A stretch of DNA of 64,000 bases from NCBI RefSeq assembly GCF_003226535.1, contig NZ_QKOB01000004.1, forward strand, positions 62,001 to 126,000, read 5' to 3'. Positions 7,575 through 13,379 of the stretch are shown piece by piece (position 1 is the first letter of the stretch; every line of letters begins with the position of its first letter). Position numbers and translations under genes: made by a program. The notes beneath the pieces are model-generated. The model saw nothing but the letters and a program-made list of their open reading frames with translations. It had not been told where the DNA came from and made no database searches. The stretch comes from Meiothermus sp. Pnk-1 (GTDB lineage: Bacteria; Deinococcota; Deinococci; Deinococcales; Thermaceae).

Positions 7575-7715
7575 ATGGCGAAGAAGCAAAAGCTCAGGTT
7601 CGCAAGGGGCCACGAGTGGGGGATGGGTCGGCCCACCCAGACCCACGGCGACCAGAGGCACAAGCGGATGGGCACACGTGGGGCCCGGCTGCGGGCAGCG
7701 CTGAAGGAGGAGTAA
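7575..7715 (+). CDS. Small basic island protein (46 aa)
   Basis: Begins M-A-K-K-Q-K-L-R-F-A-R-G and is strongly basic with many Arg, Lys and His. It ends A-L-K-E-E with TAA overlapping the next ATG (TAATG). GAGGTGA lies just upstream. No family recognised. Its charge would suit nucleic-acid binding, which is inference. The spacing to the stem-loop matches the other island genes and supports it as a real gene despite its size. Confidence 0.6.
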   Translation: MAKKQKLRFARGHEWGMGRPTQTHGDQRHKRMGTRGARLRAALKEE

Positions 7716-7894
7716 TGCAGGTGCAGCTTTCCGAGAAAGAGGCCAGGGCGCTGCTCGAGCTTTTGCAGGAACACCTGTACTACGGCTGGATCGAGGGGGA
7801 GGGCGAGTTCGGGGTGACCGCCAGCGGGCGGGTCTCCGAGGCCCTTCGGGAGCTCTACCGGCGGCTGCGGCAGGGTCAGGCCAAAGCAGCCTGA
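7715..7894 (+). CDS. Small hypothetical island protein (59 aa)
   Basis: Starts at the ATG that overlaps the previous stop; GGAGGAG lies five bases upstream, so the two genes are translationally coupled. The protein M-Q-V-Q-L-S-E-K-E-A-R-A-L-L-E is helical with a middle Y-Y-G-W-I-E-G-E-G-E-F turn, and ends R-Q-G-Q-A-K-A-A. The C-terminus A-K-A-A is shared with the SWIM protein at 10513-10782. Not recognised. Confidence 0.6.
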   Translation: MQVQLSEKEARALLELLQEHLYYGWIEGEGEFGVTASGRVSEALRELYRRLRQGQAKAA

Positions 7895-7939
7895 TCTTGC
7901 CCCCCTGGAGGTGGGTATGAGCATAGACCTGGGGCAAGA
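7895..7939. promoter_or_regulatory. TCTTGCCCC inverted repeat, copy 2, enclosing a start site
   Basis: TCTTGCCCC (7895-7903) pairs perfectly with GGGGCAAGA (7931-7939). The loop contains the GGAGGT ribosome site and ATG 7917 of the next gene, so folding could sequester initiation. Same core as the repeats at 4027 and 8314. Confidence 0.55.
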
Positions 7940-8312
7940 GCGGGCGCGGGCGGTGCGGGCGCTGGAGGGGCTGCTGGGGCGCATCCAGGAGGCCGAGCGC
8001 GACCTCGAGCAGGCCCAGGCCCGGCTGGAGGGCCTGATCCCCATGCGGGTTGTCTGGAAGAAGAAGACCTGCGGCAAGGACAAATGCCGCTGCACTCGGG
8101 GAGCGCTGCACGGCCCCTACCCCTACCTGGTGGAGCACCGGGAGGGGAAGAAGCAGGAGCACTACCTCGGCAAGGGCTGGAGCCCACCGGAGGGGATGAT
8201 CGCCCCGGAGCGTTTCCGGGTACTGATGGGGGAGTTCAGGGAGCGCCGGGCACAGCTGGATCGGTTGCTGGATCGTCTGGACCAGGCCATAGAGGTCATG
8301 CGGGGATGGTAG
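7917..8312 (+). CDS. DUF6788-like protein
   Basis: A 131-residue protein. The N-terminal half is a coiled-coil helix (residues 5-40). A Cys-rich core K-K-K-T-C-G-K-D-K-C-R-C-T-R-G is followed by L-H-G-P-Y-P-Y-L, the pattern of DUF6788-type proteins often found beside transposons and plasmid genes. A second helical stretch closes the chain. ATG 7917 has GGAGGTG at good distance and is preferred to GTG 7911. The start region lies in the loop of an inverted repeat and a related repeat follows the stop, so expression control at RNA level is plausible. Function unknown. Confidence 0.7.
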   Translation: MSIDLGQERARAVRALEGLLGRIQEAERDLEQAQARLEGLIPMRVVWKKKTCGKDKCRCTRGALHGPYPYLVEHREGKKQEHYLGKGWSPPEGMIAPERFRVLMGEFRERRAQLDRLLDRLDQAIEVMRGW

Positions 8313-8313
8313 G

Positions 8314-8361
8314 TTTCTTGCCCCCTTATGCCGTATCCAGATGTTTCGAGGGGGCAAGAAA
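8314..8361. promoter_or_regulatory. TTTCTTGCCCCC inverted repeat, copy 3
   Basis: TTTCTTGCCCCC (8314-8325) and GGGGGCAAGAAA (8350-8361) form a perfect 12-bp stem with a 24-base loop. The next start codon (8382) is 20 bases downstream, the same spacing as the GC stem-loops. Confidence 0.65.
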
Positions 8362-8381
8362 AATCCATCAGGAGCAAGGGC

Positions 8382-8849
8382 ATGAAGGTCATCAAAGGCA
8401 ACTTCCTCAGAGGGCTCTCCGACCCGGCGGGGGTGGTGGTGGCCTCCACCAACGGGGCCATCACCCCTGTCGGGCTGGTCATGGGGGCCGGGGCTGCGCT
8501 GGCACTGGCCGAAGAGTACCCCTGCTTGCGGCAAGCCCTGGCCCACCGGATCGAGCGGGAGGGGGTGCGGGCGGGGCGGTACTGGCGCTACGGCTTCGTG
8601 GCCGTGCGGCTGGAGGACCGCCTGTACGGGGCCTTCCAGACCAAGCTGGACTTCCGGCAGGGGGCCGACCTCGAGCTCATCGGCTACAGCGCGCGGCGGC
8701 TGGCGGCGTGGCTGGCCGAGCACCCCACCTTCAAAGTTCACCTGGCCTTCCCCGGCATTGGGTTGGGGGGGTTGGAGCCGGAGGCGGTGCTGGGGGCGCT
8801 TGCGCCCCTGGAGGGTTTTGGCGAGCGGGTCAGGCTGTACACGCTCTAG
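8382..8849 (+). CDS. Macro-domain-like protein
   Basis: A 155-residue protein resembling compact phage-type macro domains, which bind ADP-ribose. M-K-V-I-K-G-N-F is followed by V-V-V-A-S-T-N-G-A-I-T-P and V-M-G-A-G-A-A-L-A-L-A (the N-G plus glycine-rich loop pattern). The late loop F-P-G-I-G-L-G-G-L precedes a final helix. Known macro proteins remove or read ADP-ribose marks; here this is inference from the loop pattern. ATG 8382 is used because AGGAGC precedes it and upstream codons lie in the inverted repeat. It could instead be an unrelated Rossmann protein. Confidence 0.55.
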   Translation: MKVIKGNFLRGLSDPAGVVVASTNGAITPVGLVMGAGAALALAEEYPCLRQALAHRIEREGVRAGRYWRYGFVAVRLEDRLYGAFQTKLDFRQGADLELIGYSARRLAAWLAEHPTFKVHLAFPGIGLGGLEPEAVLGALAPLEGFGERVRLYTL

Positions 8850-8857
8850 GAGGAGGT

Positions 8858-9517
8858 ATGGGGTACACACACTACTGGCACGTAAAGGATATGCGGGCGG
8901 TAGGCGAGGCCCTGCCGTTGGTAGCCAACGACCTGAAGCAACTGCTAGCGAAGCTACCGCCCCTGGTTGGGCCGGACGGGACGGGGAAGCCCATCCTGGG
9001 GCCTGAAACGGTGGAGTTCAATGGGGTTGCACCCGATGATTACGAAACTTTCTGGCTGGACACCAACCCCAAGGACTACCTGGAAACAGAACAGGGCCTC
9101 TTCAACTGCTGCAAGACCCAGTACCGGCCCTACGACCTGGCGGTGCAGGCGGTGCTGGTGCTCCTGAAGTACCACAGCGAGTTCTTCAAAGCCGACTCGG
9201 TGACGCTCAGTTCAGACGGCAACCTGCTGGACTGGATCAAAGCGTGTCAGTTGGTAGAGGGCTTGGGCTATCCCGTTGACCCTATGTGGGCTTTGGGACG
9301 CGAGGTGTGGCAGGTCAAGACCCGAGCAGGGGCGGTTTTCTACGTCGAATGGCCCAAGCAGCCCGATAAAGACCCCGCCGAGTGGCTAGGGCAGATGCAC
9401 CAGCACGGGATTATCCCGTTCGCACCACCGTTCAGCTTCCACGGCCCGCTCAAAGGCTACCCACCCGGCAAGCCCATCCAGGAAGGCTCGGGCATCTACA
9501 CCACCAGGGGGCGTTAG
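8858..9517 (+). CDS. Conserved phage/plasmid-type protein (MGYTHYW start)
   Basis: A 219-residue protein beginning M-G-Y-T-H-Y-W, the hallmark start of a family of conserved hypothetical proteins in phages and plasmids. AGGAGGT precedes ATG 8858 directly. It contains F-N-C-C-K-T-Q-Y-R-P-Y-D and a central A-V-L-V-L-L-K-Y-H helix. Its stop codon TAG lies in the loop of stem-loop copy 6, so the hairpin overlaps the end of the gene. Function unknown. Confidence 0.75.
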   Translation: MGYTHYWHVKDMRAVGEALPLVANDLKQLLAKLPPLVGPDGTGKPILGPETVEFNGVAPDDYETFWLDTNPKDYLETEQGLFNCCKTQYRPYDLAVQAVLVLLKYHSEFFKADSVTLSSDGNLLDWIKACQLVEGLGYPVDPMWALGREVWQVKTRAGAVFYVEWPKQPDKDPAEWLGQMHQHGIIPFAPPFSFHGPLKGYPPGKPIQEGSGIYTTRGR

Positions 9518-9524
9518 CGCCCCC
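9507..9524. repeat. Island stem-loop, copy 6
   Basis: GGGGGCG, loop TTAG, CGCCCCC, preceded by ACCA. The loop contains the TAG stop of the upstream gene. The next start codon is 20 bases downstream (9545). Confidence 0.8.
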
Positions 9525-9544
9525 TTCCTTCTTCCGAGGTGCAT

Positions 9545-9772
9545 ATGCGAGAGATCAGCGTCCTCATCGGCGGTGCGGTGGCCCACTGCAAGGTGGTACG
9601 GGAGACGGGCAGGGTGGTCGCGTTAGGAACCCCGGCAGGGGTGGTCTGGCTGCCCCGCTGGGCCCTCATCCCCGAGGGGAGCTACTACCGGCTGTCCTGC
9701 CGCTACGCACTCAGCCCCGAGGAGTGGCGGCGGCTGGAGTCGGCGCAGTGGGTTTCGGGCTTCAGTATCTGA
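9545..9772 (+). CDS. Small hypothetical island protein (75 aa)
   Basis: Starts M-R-E-I-S-V-L-I-G-G. CCGAGGTG lies just before the ATG and fits better as its ribosome site than as part of a GTG start at 9539. Beta-rich look with two Cys far apart, ending W-V-S-G-F-S-I. Not recognised. Confidence 0.6.
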   Translation: MREISVLIGGAVAHCKVVRETGRVVALGTPAGVVWLPRWALIPEGSYYRLSCRYALSPEEWRRLESAQWVSGFSI

Positions 9773-9805
9773 AATAGCCCAGTATTCCGATAGGTCATGG
9801 GTCCA

Positions 9806-9827
9806 GGGGGCGGCAGAAGCCGCCCCC
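9806..9827. repeat. Island stem-loop, copy 7
   Basis: GGGGGCGGC, loop AGAA, GCCGCCCCC, followed by TTTCCCCTT. The next start codon is 21 bases downstream (9849). Confidence 0.85.
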
Positions 9828-9848
9828 TTTCCCCTTCCGAGGTGGGAT

Positions 9849-10031
9849 ATGCAAGAAGAAGTCTGCCCGGAGTGCGGTGGGGATGGCTACCTGATCCATG
9901 TGGGCGGCCCCGGCTACTACAGCGCCTCGTTCGGCAACTACCTGCCGAGCGAGCGGGTAGCGGAATGCCCGGTGTGCTTGGGCACCGGGGGTGTGGACCA
10001 CGATGAAACTTTTGAGGAGGAAGCGGCATGA
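9849..10031 (+). CDS. Zinc-ribbon protein, DnaJ-type CxxCxGxG repeats
   Basis: A 60-residue protein with two Cys pairs: C-P-E-C-G-G-D-G-Y near the start and C-P-V-C-L-G-T-G-G near the end, the CxxCxGxG pattern of the DnaJ zinc centre. The linker contains Y-S-A-S-F-G-N-Y-L-P. Its close paralogue at 11056 carries the same linker but is interrupted by an IS3 element. GAGGTGG precedes the ATG. The stop overlaps the start of the next gene (ATGA). It probably binds one zinc; the role is unknown. Confidence 0.75.
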   Translation: MQEEVCPECGGDGYLIHVGGPGYYSASFGNYLPSERVAECPVCLGTGGVDHDETFEEEAA

Positions 10032-10459
10032 ACGTGAGCGTGATGGAAGAGCTTGAACGGCATCTGGAGGAACTGGCCGGGGCCCAGATCGAACGCAACC
10101 GTGCTAAGGAGGCGCTGGAACTCGCCCGGGCCCGGGCGCTGCTCTCGGGAGCCATCGGTGGTAAAAACGCTGAGGAGCGCGAAGCCCAGGCCCGCAGCAC
10201 CCTGCAGGAGGCGTACCGGGCCCTCGAGGCTGCTGAAGAACGACTGATCTGGGCCAGGGCCCGAGCCGAAACCGCCAGGGCGCGGTTTGAACTGGCAAAG
10301 GAGGGGAAGCTAAGCCTGGCGGAAGAGAAGGCCCGGCTCGAGGCCCGCCTGCTGGAGGTCGAGGAAGTCCTTTCCATCGAGCGGGCCGAGATGAGGGAGG
10401 TCGAGCTAACCCGGCAGTTCCTTGAGGAGTACGAGAACCAGGACGAACGGGGCAGATAG
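10028..10459 (+). CDS. Coiled-coil protein (143 aa)
   Basis: Overlaps the previous gene by ATGA, and GGAGGAAG precedes it, so the two are coupled. Nearly the whole chain is Ala/Glu/Arg/Leu-rich heptad sequence (residues 5-140), predicting a long coiled coil without membrane or catalytic motifs. It could be a structural or scaffold protein. No family recognised. Stem-loop copy 8 follows the stop. Confidence 0.7.
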   Translation: MNVSVMEELERHLEELAGAQIERNRAKEALELARARALLSGAIGGKNAEEREAQARSTLQEAYRALEAAEERLIWARARAETARARFELAKEGKLSLAEEKARLEARLLEVEEVLSIERAEMREVELTRQFLEEYENQDERGR

Positions 10460-10465
10460 AGGCCA

Positions 10466-10486
10466 GGGGGCGGCGGGTGCCGCCCC
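10466..10486. repeat. Island stem-loop, copy 8
   Basis: GGGGCGGC (10467-10474), loop GGGT, GCCGCCCC (10479-10486), preceded by CCAG. The next start codon is 26 bases downstream (GTG 10513). Confidence 0.8.
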
Positions 10487-10512
10487 AGCTCTTTTGGTGA
10501 AAGGAGGAGGGC

Positions 10513-10782
10513 GTGAACAAAATAGAGAGGATCACAGGCTTTATCAACCGGTTGGAGCGGGCCGAGGCCCTCCTGCTGGAGGGTCGGATTCACCGGGTGG
10601 AGGGGCTGCCCCAGGTGTACGTGGTGCGGGGGAGCGAGCATTACCTGGTGGACCTCGAGGCCGGCACCTGCACCTGCCCGGACGCGGGCAAGGGGAACAC
10701 CTGCAAGCACCTGCTGGCGGCGGTGCTGCTGGAGCGGGCCGAGCACAAGGCCCGAAAAGAAGTCCAGGCCAAAGCCGCCTGA
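10513..10782 (+). CDS. SWIM zinc-finger protein (89 aa)
   Basis: The C-terminal half holds Y-L-V-D-L-E-A-G-T-C-T-C, then eight residues and C-K-H-L-L-A: the CxC...CxH pattern of SWIM domains, a zinc fold that binds DNA or proteins. The N-terminal half is helical (R-I-T-G-F-I-N-R-L-E). GTG 10513 is the start, with AAGGAGGAGG upstream. It ends V-Q-A-K-A-A, like the 59-residue protein at 7715. The next gene begins 10 bases later, so the pair is probably co-transcribed. Confidence 0.75.
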   Translation: MNKIERITGFINRLERAEALLLEGRIHRVEGLPQVYVVRGSEHYLVDLEAGTCTCPDAGKGNTCKHLLAAVLLERAEHKARKEVQAKAA

Positions 10783-10792
10783 AGGAGGAGCT

Positions 10793-11008
10793 ATGTGGAT
10801 CCAACACAAGGACCGGCTGTACAACACCGACCAGCTGAGCAGGATCGAGCAGAAAGGGGACGCGCTGTACTTCTACTACGGGGAGCGCTACTACACCACG
10901 TTCCTGGATACCCCGGAAAAAGCGCGGGAGGCTTTCTCGTGCATCGTTGCCCGTTTGGGGGGTAAGGAGGAGGTGCTGAGGCTCGAGGACCTCGGGTCCG
11001 GGGGCTGA
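10793..11008 (+). CDS. Small hypothetical island protein (71 aa)
   Basis: ATG 10793 follows AAGGAGGAG. Begins M-W-I-Q-H-K-D-R-L-Y-N-T and contains a tyrosine-rich strand A-L-Y-F-Y-Y-G-E-R-Y-Y, then a helix. The pattern suggests a small PH-like or beta-sheet protein, but no family is recognised. Stem-loop copy 9 follows the stop. Confidence 0.6.
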   Translation: MWIQHKDRLYNTDQLSRIEQKGDALYFYYGERYYTTFLDTPEKAREAFSCIVARLGGKEEVLRLEDLGSGG

Positions 11009-11013
11009 AAGGG

Positions 11014-11033
11014 GGGGCGGCAGGAGCCGCCCC
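11014..11033 (+). repeat. Island stem-loop, copy 9 (terminator-like)
   Basis: GGGGCGGC, loop AGGA, GCCGCCCC, then GC and a run of T into 11042. The next start codon is 22 bases downstream (11056). Confidence 0.85.
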
Positions 11034-11144
11034 GCTTTTTTTCGAGGTGATTGAAATGCGTGAAGAACTCTGTCCAGACTGTCAGGGCAACGGCTACGTC
11101 GAGTACATCGCAGGAAGCTACTTCAGCGCTTTGTAGTGCTTCAC

Positions 11145-11993
11145 CTAAACGATACCAGTTTCCTGAGCTGACCGGATAACCTCCAGTGGGGTCTTGTAAT
11201 CCAACGCCTGGTGCGGACGCCGGGTGTTGTAATCCTCGCGGAAGCTTTCCAGCACTCTATTTAGCTCATCCAGACTCTCCACCTCCTCGTACTGTAAGTA
11301 TTCCTCCTTGAGGGTGCGGTGAAAGCGTTCTACTCGACCCATGCCCTGGGGCTTACCTACCGCAGATAAGGTTTGACCACAGCAGCTAGCCTCCAGAAAC
11401 TCGGTGAAGGCGTTGGCCTTGAAAGCTGTGCCCTGGTCGCTCTTGACCTCGATGCCTTGAGTGGGGAGCTTGAGCTGCTCAGCCTGAAGAATGGCTTGGC
11501 TCAGGGCATTGCTCGCCGCCTGGGCATCTTCGGTCAGGGTGGCTACTGCCGCCAGGCAGTAGCGGCTCTGATACTCGATCACGTTGCAAAGCCTGGCTTT
11601 ACCCCACCTGGTAAAGTCCAAACCCACGGTCAAACCCATACGCTCGGGTCGTGGGGGTGGGCTGTAGCGGTAACCCCTGCGTCTAGGGCTTTGTTGCAGC
11701 TGCCCAAAGCGCTTCATCAGGCGATAGACCGTGCTGGGGCTGGCCGAGATGCCCTCCCGGGCCAACAAGGCCCACACTCGGCGGTAGCCATAGCGGGGAT
11801 GTTGTTCGGCGTAGTTACTCACCTCCTGGACGATCTGTTGCTGCGCTGGGCAAGAACGGGCCTGGCTACCCTGTTTTCGGCGGTAGTAGGTGGCCTTGGC
11901 TATCCCAGCCAGTTTCAAGAAACGATTCACCCCCAATCCCAACTCTCCTCGCACTTGCTCCATCCGCTCGAAGCTCAGGCTGCCCTCACTCAA
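11145..11993 (-). CDS. IS3-family transposase OrfB (integrase domain)
   Basis: A 282-residue DDE integrase. An N-terminal HTH-like segment (Y-Y-R-R-K; Y-R-L-M-K-R-F-G) precedes the rve fold with V-G-L-D-F-T-R-W (first Asp), V-K-S-D-Q-G-T-A-F (second Asp) and V-E-R-F-H-R-T-L-K-E-E-Y (Glu). The start ATG overlaps the OrfA stop by 4 bases. OrfB or an OrfAB frameshift product carries out excision and joining. No lesion is seen, so it may be active. Confidence 0.9.
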   Translation of the reverse strand: MSEGSLSFERMEQVRGELGLGVNRFLKLAGIAKATYYRRKQGSQARSCPAQQQIVQEVSNYAEQHPRYGYRRVWALLAREGISASPSTVYRLMKRFGQLQQSPRRRGYRYSPPPRPERMGLTVGLDFTRWGKARLCNVIEYQSRYCLAAVATLTEDAQAASNALSQAILQAEQLKLPTQGIEVKSDQGTAFKANAFTEFLEASCCGQTLSAVGKPQGMGRVERFHRTLKEEYLQYEEVESLDELNRVLESFREDYNTRRPHQALDYKTPLEVIRSAQETGIV

Positions 11994-12277
11994 AGACCCT
12001 TGAGTTTTTTTTGGATCTCCAGCTTCAGCACCGTTTCGGCCAGGGCCTCCTTGAGCTGGCGGTTCTCCGTCTCCAGGGCAGTCAACCCCTCATCTTTGCG
12101 CCCTGCCAGACCGGCTTTACCTCCTTCCAGAAAGCGTTCCTTCCACTTGTTGAGGCTGTTCTCGGTGGTGCCATACCTGCGGCACAACTCAGCCGCGCTA
12201 GCCTCACCCCGCAGCAAGCTCAACACGATGGTTACCTTTTCTTCCACGCTGCGTTCCTTTGGCTTGAGCTTTCCCAT
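11990..12277 (-). CDS. IS3-family OrfA (helix-turn-helix)
   Basis: A 95-residue protein with a DNA-binding HTH (A-S-A-A-E-L-C-R-R-Y-G-T-T-E-N) followed by a leucine-zipper-like helix (L-E-T-E-N-R-Q-L-K-E-A-L-A-E-T). It binds the element ends and sets the frame for OrfB. The overlap with OrfB is ATGA. The lysine-rich K-K-L-K segment just before the overlap is a place where IS3 elements often shift frame. Confidence 0.9.
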   Translation of the reverse strand: MGKLKPKERSVEEKVTIVLSLLRGEASAAELCRRYGTTENSLNKWKERFLEGGKAGLAGRKDEGLTALETENRQLKEALAETVLKLEIQKKLKGL

Positions 12278-12425
12278 ACTTCACCTCGGCTTGCCACCAT
12301 CTTAGGTGGTCTCGCTTTTGTGAAGCACTACACTTCTTTCGGCAACTACCTGCCCCGCGAGCGGATAGCGCGGTGCAGGGTGTGCGGCGGTAGCGGATAT
12401 GTGGCAGAGCGAGGGGAGGTGTGCG

Positions 12426-12632
12426 ATGAAGGCGAAGCGGTTTTTGAAGAAGGTGGGTCGGCTTGAGCTTTCCTACCTGCCCGAAGCCCCGGATCACGGC
12501 CTGAGCGAACTGGCGGTGGTGCTGCCCGATAGCCGCCGCTACGTGGTGGTGGCGGTAGGGGAGCAGGCCGAGAGCCTGTTTGCCTGCCCGGACGAAGACC
12601 GGCTGCGGGCCCTGGCTGAGAAGGGGGCCTGA
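12426..12632 (+). CDS. Small hypothetical island protein (68 aa)
   Basis: ATG 12426 has GGGAGGT upstream and overlaps the end of the interrupted zinc-ribbon gene. The protein starts M-K-A-K-R-F-L-K-K-V-G-R-L-E-L-S-Y with a beta-rich middle (R-R-Y-V-V-V-A-V-G). Not recognised. The IS3 insertion may have reduced its transcription if the promoter lies upstream of 11056. Confidence 0.6.
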   Translation: MKAKRFLKKVGRLELSYLPEAPDHGLSELAVVLPDSRRYVVVAVGEQAESLFACPDEDRLRALAEKGA

Positions 12633-12644
12633 CGCCCCAACCCG

Positions 12645-12664
12645 GGGGCGGCAAAAGCCGCCCC
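12645..12664. repeat. Island stem-loop, copy 10
   Basis: GGGGCGGC, loop AAAA, GCCGCCCC, followed by GCTTCTTT. The next start codon is 28 bases downstream (12693). Confidence 0.85.
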
Positions 12665-12692
12665 GCTTCTTTGAGCGAAAGGAGGAAGCAAC

Positions 12693-13208
12693 ATGAACCC
12701 ATTGGAAATCCTGACGGCACCCCTGACCAGCGATGAGATCGAGTGGAAGGTCATCGCCAGCAAGAACGGCCAGACCACCCTGGCCCCCTACATCGACGCG
12801 AGGGCGGTCATGACCCGCCTGGACCGGGCCTTTGGGGCCTTCGGCTGGAGCGTGCGCTACACCCCGGCCCAGGTAGGGTCCGAGCACGGGGTCATCGCCA
12901 GCATCGCCATCCGTAACCCCGAGACCGGGGAGTGGGTGGAGAAGCAGGACGGGAGCGGGGCCAGCGACATGGAGCCCTTCAAGGGGGGGATCAGCGGGGC
13001 TTTGAAAAGAGCCGCCACCGCCTGGGGGATCGGGCGGGAGCTCTACACCTACCCCCGGGTGATCGTGGAGGGGGAGCACCGCTTCATCCCCTTCAAGGTG
13101 CTGGACCGGCTGAAGGGGCTGCCCAGGGCCGTTGCGGAGGGTAAGCCTCTACCGGAGGTCATCCGGCTCAACGCGGAGGGGGAGAGTGTGCGGAAGGGGG
13201 GTGGGTAG
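12693..13208 (+). CDS. Rad52/DdrA-like single-strand annealing protein
   Basis: A 171-residue protein of the Rad52/Rad22 (DdrA) superfamily. R-A-V-M-T-R-L-D-R-A-F-G-A-F-G-W is followed by a strand repeat, then G-A-L-K-R-A-A-T-A-W-G-I-G-R-E-L-Y, the conserved Rad52-type helix. Such proteins coat and anneal single-stranded DNA. DdrA protects DNA ends in Deinococcus, and plasmid or phage copies serve recombination. AAAGGAGGA precedes ATG 12693. It is the last gene of the stem-loop island and lies just before the DISARM operon. Confidence 0.85.
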   Translation: MNPLEILTAPLTSDEIEWKVIASKNGQTTLAPYIDARAVMTRLDRAFGAFGWSVRYTPAQVGSEHGVIASIAIRNPETGEWVEKQDGSGASDMEPFKGGISGALKRAATAWGIGRELYTYPRVIVEGEHRFIPFKVLDRLKGLPRAVAEGKPLPEVIRLNAEGESVRKGGG

Positions 13209-13238
13209 AGGGCACCCTACCCCTTCATGCCCTGCTTT

Positions 13239-13254
13239 GGTATCCCCTGATACC
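13239..13254. promoter_or_regulatory. Inverted repeat upstream of DISARM operon
   Basis: GGTATC, CCCT, GATACC: a perfect 6-bp inverted repeat in the 171-base spacer before the methyltransferase gene. It could be an operator. No clear -35/-10 pair was identified in the spacer. Confidence 0.35.
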
Positions 13255-13379
13255 GCCATTACCGGGTACCGTCCAACCGCCCTTATTCGTCCTAAACTTC
13301 TGGTCGTGATGCCAGAACCAATCGCTATTCAGTAGCTGAGTTTTAGGTGGAAGATAAGGTTATTCTGGGTACAGATGCT

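Larger units (their letters stand above)
11132..12332 (-). mobile_element. IS3-family insertion sequence, apparently intact
   Basis: Perfect 13-bp terminal inverted repeats TGTAGTGCTTCAC (11132-11144) and GTGAAGCACTACA (12320-12332), with the 5'-TG...CA-3' ends typical of IS3, and a 3-bp target duplication CTT (11129-11131 and 12333-12335). Length 1201 bp. Two overlapping genes on the minus strand fill it. Confidence 0.9.
11056..12466 (+). pseudogene. Zinc-ribbon gene interrupted by IS3 element
   Basis: The first part (11056-11131) reads M-R-E-E-L-C-P-D-C-Q-G-N-G-Y and stops in the inserted element. The second part (12336-12466) continues T-F-like residues into F-G-N-Y-L-P-R-E-R-I and C-R-V-C-G-G-S-G-Y. 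Removing the element with one copy of its CTT target duplication restores S-A-S-F-G-N-Y-L-P, exactly as in the intact paralogue at 9849. The original protein had two CxxCxGxG zinc pairs and about 68 residues. The next gene (ATG 12426) overlaps its 3' end. Confidence 0.8.

Noticed and set aside
7239-8870. Long open frame on the minus strand
   Set aside because: Runs across several well-led plus-strand genes and two inverted repeats; no recognisable motif.
9703-10827. Long minus-strand frame rich in Ser and Arg
   Set aside because: Shadow of the coiled-coil and SWIM genes; composition is typical of reversed GC-rich coding sequence.
3759-12664. CRISPR array from regularly repeated stem-loops
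   Set aside because: Spacing is gene-sized and irregular, the repeats are about 22 bases with variable loops, and no cas genes are present.
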